A model generated the notes under the pieces. It did no database searches. It had not been told where the DNA came from and was given only the letters and a program-made list of their open reading frames with translations. From NCBI GenBank assembly GCA_902805475.1, contig CADCSX010000025.1, positions 1,364,001 to 1,428,000 of the forward strand: DNA of 64,000 nt, given 5' to 3'. The position numbers and the translations under genes were made by a program. This document shows positions 32,399-43,495 of this stretch, one piece after another; the stretch's first letter is position 1, and each line of letters starts with the position of its first letter. Source of the stretch: Entonaema liquescens (Eukaryota; Ascomycota; Sordariomycetes; Xylariales; Xylariaceae).

Positions 32399-33633
32399 CA
32401 GTAGTTTTATCTGAGTTGGATTCATGTCATGTCACGGTGTTGGCTAGCATAGCGTTTAGTCTGTATAGTTGAGGGTCCTAATGGCAGTATATGGGTAAGC
32501 ATCAAAGAAGGCTAGACGAGTGAGTGATAGTCTTGTAGTATTATATCACTTGCTCTTTGGTACATGGTGAATTTTTAGGTATACCGGATCTGATAAGAGC
32601 GGTAGGTAGGTAGGTACGTAAGGCGCCTATCAACGCTCACATCATCCTCCAGAATCGTTTGACAATACTAGCTCTACAGCTTTTGGCCAGCTAATTTCAC
32701 TTGAGATGATGTCGCACATTGGCGAAATAACTTAGAAATGGGGATAAAATCGTGATCAGGATATCATTCTACTATACTTACCTCTCTCACTTAGTAAGTT
32801 TAGAATCGGTATTCAACAATGATCTCAGTTAACAATCTGATTGGATTAAACTATGTGCCACATTCAGATTTTGTTAGGCTTTGTTAGCATTCATCGATAG
32901 ACCTAGACAATAACAATACAACCAACTTAAAACCAAACTATCAAGAGTTTGGTAAAATCGGAATCTTTAAGTATTAGATCTCCTCCAACGTGAGACTCAA
33001 ACGTAAAGAAATCTGTTTACATGAGCTCTAAATAATATCTCTTAAGTAAGATCCCATATATGATTAATTACCTCTTAGCATACGGAGAATTGACATATTA
33101 AACAAACACTTAACACATACGTCTCCTATTCCTAGGACTATAGATCGCCTGTAGGACTCATTTCGAACAACAGTTAAAATGTTATGCACCACAGCTGCAG
33201 ACCCCCTTGACCCGCCTAAGTTCATACTACCTCGGACGCAGACAATGCCATTATAGATATCATTATTGTTAGCCCATAAGTCTTTTGTTGTTTGCCTAGG
33301 TAGGTAGACACTCATTTTAGGGCTCATCTAACAATAGAATACAGTAAAAGGTATCTTACTCAAGATGAAGGGGAACAATGCTGAATTAACAACAATACGG
33401 CAGTCCCTTTCTATTTATGTCCACATTGTTCACCAATATTCACATTAAAATCAACTGGCTCCAACCCTACAATGGTATGGGTAAACAGTAATCCTGTCTG
33501 GTTTCTTACGCCTGGTTCCAAGGGGGCTCGAATCGTCTGTATGGTGAAGTTTTAGGCGAAGAAAAAATCCCACTGTATCTTCATTTCCTTATTTTAGATT
33601 TTTATTACCGTTCATCATTGATTTTGAGCCGAT
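32399..33633. other. AT-rich intergenic, no gene seen
   Basis: AT-rich with many stop codons in all frames. No RIP-mutated transposon frame could be recognised by eye. Confidence 0.5.
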
Positions 33634-34248
33634 ATGGAGTCGAACCTGGACTGTTTGGTATCTTCTGATACATGGATGCCACAGGGTTATCGATTTGTTC
33701 CGAAGGGGAACGCCTATATCACCATGCACTGCCGGAAGCAAGCGCGTAGTCAGGGGCATACCGTTTACGTTGTCCGAGAAGGACGGCTAAGGACTGGTAT
33801 CAGGGTGCCAAACAGTATTTACCTCAAAGTCTTAGAGGATAACCAGAAGACGAAGGACGTACGCGCTCGATCGGTTCGCCGTAAAGATGCTAAGTTGGAG
33901 ACTGATTTCCGTAATTCTGTTTTGTCTCTCTTCCCTCAGATTCCTGCCGATGATATAGCAGAAGCCGTCCAACAAACAATGGAAAAGAGGAGCGGAAGAG
34001 TTGGAAGAATGAAGACTTTAAGCATTGCTGACAGAACTCGGCTAGCTATACGCGCCCATATTCGGCATCGCCATACAGACTATGACAGCCTCTTAAGACA
34101 AGGAGTTTCAAGAGACGAAGCACGAAGTCAAATCAGCAACAAGGTCGACGAAATTGCCTGCGAGTGGGGAGGTGAGCGGCGGAGAATACCATCGTCGCAT
34201 AGACGCCCAAGATCAGTTCGTGAGTCCATCGAGCGGTTATACAATTAG
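33634..34248 (+). CDS. DUF2293 family protein
   Basis: A single exon of 204 residues starting at the first ATG. The N-terminal part (MPQGYRFVPKGNAYITMHCR, TVYVVREG, GIRVP) and the core (FPQIPADDIAEAVQQTMEKR, SGRVGR, then RLAIRAHIRHRHTDYDSLL) are the two conserved parts of the fungal DUF2293 family. The function is unknown. The second block is arginine- and histidine-rich, and the C-terminus is basic (RRRIPSSHRRPRSVRES). There is no targeting signal. The gene is convergent with the arabinanase gene, 144 bp away. Confidence 0.85.
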   Translation: MESNLDCLVSSDTWMPQGYRFVPKGNAYITMHCRKQARSQGHTVYVVREGRLRTGIRVPNSIYLKVLEDNQKTKDVRARSVRRKDAKLETDFRNSVLSLFPQIPADDIAEAVQQTMEKRSGRVGRMKTLSIADRTRLAIRAHIRHRHTDYDSLLRQGVSRDEARSQISNKVDEIACEWGGERRRIPSSHRRPRSVRESIERLYN

Positions 34249-34392
34249 GCGTACTCGACGGCAAATATTATTGACTAATAAAGTAGGCCGAACAGATTAA
34301 GGCAAGTATCGCAAGTAACCGCACACCAGAAAACAATGATCCGAGATTTTGGTTCGTTAGTTAGGTACTAGTTAAGTACCTGATTTTCTCTT

Positions 34393-35495
34393 TTACACGA
34401 CTGGCCAACCGCTGGAAAAGTTGATGGTATTCCACCCAAACTGCTTCTGGCCATCCGCAAAGCCAATCTTAGTGTTGACGTAGTGATAATAAAGAACCTA
34501 TAGAGCGGATATAATTAGTTATCAATGCCAAACGGTCTGAAGTGTTTTGATACGTACTGGTCCATGCTTAGGATCATCGTAGACTCCTTGTCCTCCAGGT
34601 CCATACACATTTCCGTGTGACTCAAGAACCACGCTTCCGCCGCCATTAGTGCAAGATTTTCCACTCTTGTCCACGAACCCACCGGTCGCCTTTGTAGATC
34701 GGCAGGCTAGGATCTTATACTCCTCACCAGCAGCTGGCCTGCTTGTATCATAACCACAACACTTGCCCTTGCTGAAGAAGAGATAATAGTAGCTGCCATG
34801 TTTGAACACGAAGGCGCCCTCCTCGTCGGTCTTGACGGGGTCGAAAGCAACTTGAACAGCGCTGGAACCGCTTGCAACGGCTTTGGGTGGGTTCTTCATT
34901 GCTACCTGGTGGATGTCTTTCCAAAAGCTACCAAACGTGATGTAGTAAGTCCCATCTGCGTTGATAAGATTGGGGTCGATTGCGTTATAAGGCTTTCCAG
35001 CCGATGAGCGAATCCCTGTTGACCCTAGGTCCTTCCATGTGCCCACATCCAGGCTGGACGAAGTGGCGACGCCAATGGCAGAGTCTTGCACGCCAAATTT
35101 ACTGACTGAGTAGTACAGATAATAAGTGCTTCCGATCAAGGCAACTTCAGGGGCCTGTGCATTGAACGGACCTATTGTTAGCATGTGAATCATAATTCCG
35201 GATAGTTACTCCATATCCAATAACTTACCCATAGGTCCTGGTTACCGCCAAGGTCGATGGATGACCCCGACGGCAGTGCTGCACCCTTATAAGTCCACGG
35301 TCCAGTAATATCCGGGGCGGTATGAACTGCTATCTTCCCTCCTGTAGAGAAGCGAAAGTACGTGCCGTCGGATCGTCGAATAATAGACGGATCATGCGTG
35401 TTAACGCAGGTACCCGAGCATGCTCCAGGATTAGCATACCCGAGCGCGGTACTCACAAAGGGCAAAAGAGCCCAGATAGAGTTAAACAGTTGCAT
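34393..35495 (-). CDS. Secreted GH43 arabinan endo-1,5-alpha-L-arabinanase
   Basis: Three exons, 35229-35495, 34558-35154 and 34393-34497, give 322 residues, the usual length. The signal peptide is MQLFNSIWALLPFVSTALGYA. Catalytic residues are the base Asp in NTHDPSIIR, the pKa-modulating Asp in AIDPNLI and the acid Glu in DEEGAFVF. The first acceptor was placed at CACAG (35155-35156) because it restores DLWAPEV, a family hallmark; a nearer TAG would break the frame. VYGPGGQGV and GPVLYYHYVNTKIGF complete the five-bladed propeller. It hydrolyses the backbone of pectic arabinan. The GH93-like gene at the left edge would act on the same polymer. Confidence 0.92.
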
Positions 35496-36580
35496 GGTCG
35501 ATTCGAACCGCCTATAATATCGAACTCCGAAAAGAGAAGTTCTTTGGTTAATCAGATTTTCCGATTCATTGGAAGTTTATTGTTATTAATATAGGTGGGT
35601 TTAAAGGCAACCCTGTCGGGTAACGCGGACGATGCCTTCGTAATTGTCTTCATTAGGAAGTCCTGAAATTCCGGTGATGGTGTCTTATTGGAGGAATGAC
35701 CACGCAGATTTATCCGTGAAGGGTTAGCGGTGGTAAGGTGGAGTATAAGTTATGCCAAATATGAGAGGCGCCATGGTTACAGTTGAAAGTTATAAGCGCA
35801 CCGATGATAGAAGATTGTACGATATCTGCATGGAATTTGATTGGGAAGGTTAACAAGACGTCTTTTCGGCTTTGTCTTATTGGTGTTAATTGCTTATAGA
35901 CTATTAGTGAACTGCATAATACATTTACCTTAATCAGACCTCATAAAGTAACCAACCCTATGTCGTATACTACCTAACTAACTGAACTTATTTTCTAGTT
36001 AACTACTCCACAAATTAAAACGAAGATATGTTCAATCAGAACACAGCGAACAACCAACGCGCTGCCTTATGGGGAAGGCCCTCCGTTGCTTAGAAACCTC
36101 ATAGTTCACAGCTAGTAGAAACAAGACAAAAACTATTGATGCGAAATATTTTATCCTGAACTTTACTAATGACTACAGCAACCCAAGGCAGGATTCTGAT
36201 TGTAACGTGGTAGTTATAACTAAACTCTCTTTTAATTATTTAACATCACATGCTGTATTATCCAACTCTTTTCAAAATAGGAACAAGAATGACCTAACAA
36301 AAGGTCACTAGATAAATACCTAAGCATAATAGGGGATACGTACCTGCCTAAGAATCTGCTGGAATATACGGTATATGAGCTGTACTTATATATTGACTTA
36401 ATCTATCAACTGTATGAGTAGGATGGAGGTCCTTCTTATATTATATACATTCTACGCCAAGAAATCATGTAACTACTAGTACCTAAAGTAGTCCCTTGAC
36501 CATTCGTTTCGATAGAATCAAAAGAGAAAGTATTTCTTATTGGAGATGATATCTACTATAGATACCTAGGTTTCTGATTA
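35496..36580. other. AT-rich intergenic, no gene seen
   Basis: It contains the promoter of the arabinanase gene and then AT-rich sequence leading to the inverted-repeat element. A near copy of TACCTAGGTA lies at 36563-36572 (last base T). Confidence 0.5.
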
Positions 36581-36651
36581 TTAGTGCTGTCTACACAAGT
36601 TCGACGTAGCACCCCCAAGGGGGTGCTGCGCATTGATTAAGGAAACGGGCA
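36581..36651 (+). repeat. Left terminal inverted repeat of the MITE
   Basis: 71 bp, perfect match to the reverse complement of 36821-36891. Confidence 0.9.
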
Positions 36652-36820
36652 AGATTCGGGATTTAACCGAAATACTTCCGAATAAGCGTGTTTCCCACGT
36701 ATTTTGATGTATCTTATAATATTTCATAAATTTTCATTATTCTTTTTCCTTTTCCAGAATTAGCAAGGGTCGGAATAACTTCTTATTAGTATTCAAAGTT
36801 TGGTACGCTATCCTAATTAC

Positions 36821-36891
36821 TGCCCGTTTCCTTAATCAATGCGCAGCACCCCCTTGGGGGTGCTACGTCGAACTTGTGTAGACAGCACTAA
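36821..36891 (-). repeat. Right terminal inverted repeat of the MITE
   Basis: 71 bp, perfect match to the reverse complement of 36581-36651; matching stops at GGGCA, where the two inner sequences diverge. Confidence 0.9.
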
Positions 36892-38826
36892 TAGAGATAT
36901 TCTGATGATATAAAGACTTACAGGGTGAGTTTCAGTAACACTTACATAACAGAGTTCCCAGAGGGACGCCCAGAAACCCTACACATATTCACTAGGTAGG
37001 TATTCAAAATAAAAGGCCCTTTTGATGTAGTGACTTACTATCTCAATTAAGTTATGGTTTCTTGCGTAATTACAACGTTCTTTGTATGATTTTGGTAGCA
37101 GAACGTCAATCCTCACTTTACACTCGGTTAATAAGCCGTAGCAGGTTAGAACTGTCCACAGAAAAATAGGCATCCTGCTCATTAGAGACGCCGGTTAGCT
37201 AATATATGTATACATAAAAGTATATCCACATATGATTGGGATATCTTCTGAGTATGTAGTATAAATTCACTCATTTAGAATATTAGAAAATATCGCTGAA
37301 TATAAAAAAGAGTCGAGTCTTTTGATAGCTTCATCTTTGCTCATCACGCCAATATAATTGCTTATGCATTTATTACTGAGATAATAGTAACCATTTCTAC
37401 AGTTACAGAGACTCGTATCCTATAGGATGGTCAAGGATGAGGAGTCTGACAGGCGCAAGAGATAACATGAAAAGAACATGGAACCGAGCTTCAGGATCAC
37501 TCACAAATTTCGCTGACAGCATGATCATCCTCATGAATATTATGAGTGCGAGCATATTGATGTATGATGAGAAGGATAAAGGGATGCGCCGAGTATGTAT
37601 AAGATCTATCTTCTTGGCAATTCACTATGAGTAGTATAATATCATCGGTCACTATATCATCCCGAAAGTAGTACCCAGTATGGCGCATGGAATAAACCAA
37701 TGCCGAGGATTGACTTGAGTTAGACAAAGACGGTAACTCGGTACAGCAGCGAGATTTGTCATTCGTAGTAGGTATAGCAGGCCTTATTTGTCATGTGAAG
37801 ATATCTTCAATGAGGATGTCGTCGTACAAGAATTTAAGGCAAGCCATTCAATATTGATGCCCAGGTGAGCTCAGCCACATTGTTACGTACCTATTTCTAA
37901 GGCTAGGATCTAAAAAGCGTTGGACTTCAAATCCGACTGAGCAAATATGTATCTAACCCAAGTTGGGGTGTAACAGGATGACAGGTACCTAACCAACGGA
38001 TGACGAGATCGGTTTAATTGGAAGGGGACGTCTATTACCTAGATGAGCCATCACGTAAGATGGAAGATTCAATGTTCACATGTTGGGCACGTTTACCAAG
38101 ATCGGAAACGTACGATACCCGAGTTAGAAAAAGCTCGGATGGGGTGACGAGTATAGGAGGAAGCCGACGAGGTGAAATGGGTCGTCATATAGGTGGCCCA
38201 ATTGTTCGAACAAATAGGAAACAGAATGAAAATAAAATACCGATGAGATTTTATTTAAAGATCTTGATCTATTTTGCGGAGGAGTTATCGTCGCTGCGCC
38301 ACGGTGTAACGAACGACATCTTATGAAGATAGTGAAACGTAGTATATTAAATCGTAGTTGGTGCTGAGCTTCCAGAGCTGTTTATTTATCCTGTCATTAA
38401 GGAAACGTGCCACATGGGACGACAGCGTGCTTTTGTTCCCTGGTTCTCACCGGCTTACTGGTTGGACAGGGGGTTTCATGGGCTAAATATAGGATCCATT
38501 TAGGGCTGCAGGATTCTTCAGTCCTTCCTATTAGGTGCGAGTTGCTACAACAGATATTAACCAAAGGAGCGAATCTCGAAAAAAACAATTAATTTACGTA
38601 TGGTGAAACAAATATCTAAAGGCGGCACAGGGAGCGGTCTATTATGGGAAGGAGAACGAATATGCCTTATTTATTCTCCATGCCGATCTTTTCTGGAATT
38701 TACCTCTCGATTTTGCGACTCCAAGATTCACTGCATCTTTAGCTAATTGATTATGAATCACGAGATTTCAACTCTCGGCACTCGTTTACTATCTAAACCT
38801 ATCTTTACATCTCATCAGCGGTGACC
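36892..38826. other. AT-rich gene desert
   Basis: Almost 2 kb without a supportable gene. Frames of 60-100 codons (for example 38018-38326) lack ATG starts or protein-like composition. Together with the MITE and the flanks this makes a transposon-friendly AT-rich patch from about 35,600 to 38,800. Confidence 0.5.
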
Positions 38827-39855
38827 ATGTTGAAGTGGCGGGTAGCTTTGCTTATAGCGTCGTTTGGACGATGGGGTGGTGTAATGGGACAATCTGAGAG
38901 TCCGAGCACGAGTTCCTCCTCTCCTTCTACTACGACGACAGAACGCGCCTCGCCGATTACAGCTCGAGCTTCGGCAGTTACTAAAGACCCTTTCATTGGA
39001 TTTGTTGTTGTATCGGCTACGAGTAAGTCAAATATTTATGAGATCTCCTAAGAGTGTAGTCTGAGCACGTAGAACTAACACGAACCCGATAGCCAAGCCG
39101 ATATATTGCCCCGATGGCGAAATATTCACCACATCATCTGGATTCGCAGGATGCTGCGCTTCGACGGCCTCTTCTTGCGTTTTTGCTACGGGTTGCGAAG
39201 ATAATGCGATGGTATATTCGAAAGGCGCAACATCTAACTGGTAAGAATGCCTTCCTAATTTTATATCTGGTAGATCCTAGATAGATTAACGGTTCAAAAA
39301 AGTGGCCCTCTGAATTGCCAAACCCGACAGATATTTCCGACGTACGGAATAGGGGATCCATCTCTCATGCCCCTCTGTGCTAGCGCCGGCGAAGTAAACC
39401 TGTTATATCGGGCGGTGCCGACGACCTCAAGTCTAGCATTGCCTCTCACAGCTGTTGACACGACTGGCGCGTTAGCAACACGCCCGCCGATGATGGTCAC
39501 AATTATGAACGGAAACGGTTACGCAGAACCAGCACAAACCGCTCACGCTCTTAACGGCGCTCAAGCATCGAATGACTCCCTAGCACCAAACTTGGTTGGT
39601 ATCATTGTTGGTTGCACACTTGGATCTGCGGCGATCGTGGCATTGGCGGTGGCTGCATTCTTATATGGACGAAGGCAAGAAAGAGAAAAGAGAGAAGCCC
39701 GAAATAACGAGCGGAACTGGAAAGTTCGGCCAGAAACACCCGAGTCATGGGATGATGAGTCTACCATCTCCGTAGCGGGTTCAAAACGGAGATATTCGGA
39801 CCCCTACAGAAACAGGCCTATCGAGTTATCCCCTATGCCCAGGGGACGGCGATGA
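38827..39855 (+). CDS. Single-pass surface protein with Cys-rich ectodomain
   Basis: Three exons, 38827-39022, 39093-39240 and 39303-39855, give 298 residues. The start at 38827 gives a signal peptide (MLKWRVALLIASFGRWGGVMG). A Ser/Thr-rich stretch follows (STSSSSPSTTTTERAS). The ectodomain has a compact Cys pattern (IYCPDG, FAGCCAS, SCVFATGC, SNCGPLNC, PLCAS) seen in many fungal surface proteins of unknown role. A membrane span covers ~212-236 (LVGIIVGCTLGSAAIVALAV), then a basic stop-transfer (GRRQEREKREARNNER) and a 55-residue cytoplasmic tail. The layout is like a wall sensor or mid2-type protein, without a known domain. All three junctions keep phase. Confidence 0.78.
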
Positions 39856-40192
39856 CACCTCACAAATCGGTTTTTCACAATGATCTAAAATACCCATGGC
39901 GGCTTGCATTTATCATTTAATGAAGTATGATATCCATGTACTATAAAACATATACTCGGCGTTTGGAAGGTTGCTAGCATTTGAGAGGAGGGTAGCCAAG
40001 AGAAATTAAGACTCTTTTATTTGTTTACCAAAGCATACCCACGTCCATGATGCAGCAGAGATGATTTGTGATTGGTAGTATCACGTGTTATATTTGGGGT
40101 ACATACGGGAAACGGGGGGACGACATCGTTTCCATACTTGTTAGATATTCACCAGATGGTTTCCTAAAGGATGGGACATGGTCCTCTTACTC
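39856..40192. other. Short intergenic between convergent genes
   Basis: Shared 3' space; nothing recognised. Confidence 0.5.
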
Positions 40193-41980
40193 TTAGCTGA
40201 ATATTAGGTTAAACCATTTGGCAAATGAGTTCCTATGATTGTGAGACAAGACATCTAACATGATAGATGAAGGAGAACTTACCTGGGCGGCGGCGGGTCG
40301 AACTTCCTGATATAGTCCTCGACCGCAGCTACGTCTCTGAGTAAGTCCACCTCATATGGCCTACGATGCCGGGTCTTATGAACCAGCTTCCAGCCAATAT
40401 AGAGGACCGGGAACACTGCTACCATAACGTAACTAACACAACTATTAGCAAGGGTTTCCTAGGTATCTAGAATAGTCAACTTACGAGAACAGGAAAGTTG
40501 GAACGTCCCAATTTCCGGGTAGGAAAACAGCATAGCCCCCTATGAAGGTCATGATGAAGGTTGCGAACAAAGCATAGTAAGCCGCATAAGGCTGCAAAAA
40601 TCCTTTGTAGGGTAAAGAGTCACGACTTATGCCTTGCGCCTCTAAAGCACGGTGAAAGCAGATGTAGGTAACACACATCACGCTGAAATTGATGAGTTGG
40701 GATGCCGTTACCAAGCTGACAAACCAGTTAAGCACCACTGCGGCGTTTTCGCTTACTTGGAGGAACGCCAGTAAGGCGATCAATAGTACCAATGCCACGC
40801 AATAGATGGGAACGCCCTTCTTCGTGCACTTGGTGAAAATCTTGGGCGCCTTGCCTTCGAGGGAGAGTCCGTATAGCGATCTCGATGCGCAGTACACGTA
40901 GCTGTTACCGGCAGAGAAAGCAGCGGTCAAGACCATAGCGTTGACTATGTGCGGTAGAATTGGGATGTTCAATCGATTCATGGCGACGACATACGGTGAA
41001 GCTGCCGCTCCAGGAGCGGCATCAGCAAATGCCTGGGTCAACTCAGCGTCGTTATATGGGACTAGAATCCCCACGCATAAAGATCCAAGCATGAAGAATG
41101 TGGTCAGACGATAGAACACGGCATTGAAGGCTTTGGGCATTACCACACGAGGATTTTCGGCCTCGCCAGCGGCCATAGAGACATAATCCGGACCTGCGAT
41201 AGTGAAAGCTGCTCGGATCAAGCATTGCATGAAACCCTGGAAACGGCCAAGGGACCCAGTCGTGTAAAATTCGGCGAATGACCCGGGTTCGTACCAATAT
41301 CGAAAGCCGAATCGATCGTGTAGCGGATTCCCACCGAGCATGACAATGAAGGTGAATATGATCAACCCAACGATAAGTAATACCTTGCCGAGAGCAGCCC
41401 AAAATTCCGATTCTCCATACCACTCGACGGCTAGGAGGTTGATTAGGGCGTAAAGCACAAGGACGATCGCGATGATGGCTCCTGCAGGTACAATATCACT
41501 CCAGAAGTGTATGACAAGGTTGCATGCTGTTACTTCGAACGGCACAAGCATAGCCTCGAAGACGAAGAAATTCCAACCAGCTGCAAAACCCAAGGCTTCG
41601 TCAACATAGCGACCGGCGAAGCGGATGAATGGTGAGGAGATAGGCAAGTATGAAACCATCTCTGCCAGAGACATAGTCACGGCGAGAATGACAGTACACC
41701 AGAGCGAGAAGGCAATGAACAGACTTCCCGGGCCGCCTTGAATTAGGGCGTTACCAATCTGAACGTAGAGCGCGGTACCGATCGTGCCACCAATACCAAT
41801 CAACTGAATATGGCGAGCCTTCAATTTGCGGTGCGTACCGTCGGTCTCACCAACCATAGCGAGGGATTCGATCCGGCTATCTTGCCGACCCAGAGCGATC
41901 TTCTCCGTATCGGAATTACCGTTCCCGGGCGCATACGCGGGGGCCGGGCCGGTGGAATAATCGACACCCGAAGATGCCAT
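40193..41980 (-). CDS. YAT-family amino acid permease
   Basis: Three exons, 40485-41980, 40283-40432 and 40193-40232, give 561 residues. The first TM holds the substrate-backbone motif of the APC superfamily (LIGIGGTIGTALYVQIG). Other hallmarks are LAEMVSYLP, the long FAGRYVDEALGFAAGWNFF, AGEAENPRVVMPKAFNAVFYR and FSAGNSYVYCASRSLYGLSL. About twelve membrane spans are visible. The small last two exons restore the cytoplasmic C-terminus (RRPYEVDLLRDVAAVEDYI, ending KWFNLIFS). It imports amino acids with protons at the plasma membrane. The substrate cannot be fixed by eye; the N-terminal part recalls dicarboxylic or neutral amino-acid carriers. The N-terminal tail is Lys-poor, so ubiquitin sites may be few. 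Confidence 0.9.
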
Positions 41981-43495
41981 GGTGAAGGAGGAGATACTCC
42001 TCTACCTGGAGAAATTACGAAAGACTTCAGCGAGCAAAGAGCCAGATGGTAGAGATGGTAGTACCAGGGCGGCCGAAAATTCCTTTGAGAAGTAAAGAGA
42101 AGAACTCTTGCACGAAGTCCATGTGCGGCAGCCTATTAAAAAGCAATTGTTTCTTGCGATAGCTAGCAAGGCAATCCCAAGCCAGGCTATATGATTGAGA
42201 TGCAATGGACCAGTCACGCAGAATTGGGCAATGCAAGGAAACGCCAAATGACGAAGAAGGATTTCTTACAGTATTACCTACGCGGCCTTTTTTAAGAGGG
42301 ACGGTGAGAAAGATAACCAATGCGCCAAGCCGAATCCGGCGGCTTGGTTCTAGACTGACTCTACCTGGGAGACCGTGTGACGCAGGGATACCAACTAGTG
42401 AATGTTACTGGCCGTTACTAACGATCAGCGATCGGGTAAGGGTAGAGGATATCGACGGACATGCATGCGAGAAATCAGTGACTTTTGACCGGAACGGGAG
42501 CTAAACCCCGGGGCGAACCAGGTACCCGATAAGGCTCTCGTTTGCGGTTCACCGACGTTGATGCAGGCTGCCGACGGGAGTCTGAGAGTCTGAGAGTCTG
42601 AGAAGTCTGACATCAGCCCTTCTTTCTATCGACCACCAGTAAGATGAGTTGCCGCTTTTCCAGCAGCCGATACGTGGGGGTTGTTGATACTATGTATTTC
42701 GGAATCTTTTTGAATTCTAGATACAAACCCGTTAATCTTAATCCTAGAAGCTTGTGTCCGCGTGCCAATGCTGTGACCAGTTCTACTATCGGAACCTGGC
42801 GAATAGCACGGCGAGCCAAGGTTCCTGATTGGAATTTGGCTTGTATCCCGTCCGCCACTTGAGAAACGACGGCGTTTTTCGGTGAGAAGTATAGAGCGCC
42901 ACAAGACGCTGGAGATTTGAGGCTCGGTCAACCTATATAAGCTAGCTGTACGCCATCATTCCTATATGTATGTGTTCTAGTATATGCTTTATGCTACCGT
43001 GTCTCACGTCGAGGAATATGTTTTCCCTACAGTATGCGCATTGATACCAAAGCACAGACCGAGAACTTTAAAAGACGCAGAGCCGATGCAGTTGGTTTTG
43101 GAATTTCTAACCGAGGTCCCCGAAACGAACGTTTCCGGTTCCAACAGCATCCTGCTTTTTCACATGATTTAGTAGAGGGTGTGGGCAAGCTAAGCCACTG
43201 AGAAATACGATCTAATTGCACTAGAGTTCTAACTGCAACCTCATCTAGACGGTTAGATGACGGAAAAGCCGCCTAAAAACTATTCTAAGCGCCATTGGCG
43301 TGGGGAATCCTAGTTCGAGCCTCTTGCCATCTTCCTTACGCGGTTAGTTTGTGGATATCGTATAAAAGAGACTTCTTGGGATCCATGGGTGTAAGAAGGC
43401 TCTAATCCCTAGCTAGAACAAACCTGGGGCTTCATGTTTGCCACTGATATCCGTGAGTTTGTTTCACTATGGGGTAAACTCGCCACATTAGGATC
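41981..43495. other. Intergenic, no supported gene
   Basis: Frames around 42205-42504 and 42613-42931 lack motifs. A short tandem repeat (GAGTCTGA, four near copies) lies at 42578-42611. Confidence 0.5.
42578..42611. repeat. Four tandem near-copies of GAGTCTGA
   Basis: 8-bp units, the last with one inserted base. Confidence 0.7.

Larger units (their letters stand above)
36581..36891. mobile_element. 311-bp MITE with 71-bp perfect terminal inverted repeats and TA duplication
   Basis: Bases 36581-36651 and 36821-36891 are exact reverse complements over 71 bp. The ends read TTAGTGCTGT... and ...ACAGCACTAA and are flanked by TA on both sides (36579-36580 and 36892-36893), the target duplication of Tc1/mariner elements. 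The 169-bp middle is AT-rich and has no ORF, so the copy is non-autonomous. Each terminal repeat contains its own hairpin: AGCACCCCC, a 2-base loop, GGGGGTGCT. Perfect identity of the ends suggests recent insertion or recent amplification. Confidence 0.9.

Noticed and set aside
36600..36872. GC-rich hairpins at both element ends read as terminators
   Set aside because: They are parts of the 71-bp terminal repeats of a MITE and no gene ends there.
38018..38326. 102-codon plus-strand frame
   Set aside because: It begins without an ATG and its composition looks random in an AT-rich desert.
42205..42931. Frames of 62-101 codons between the permease and PLD-like genes
   Set aside because: No recognisable domain and no consistent gene structure.
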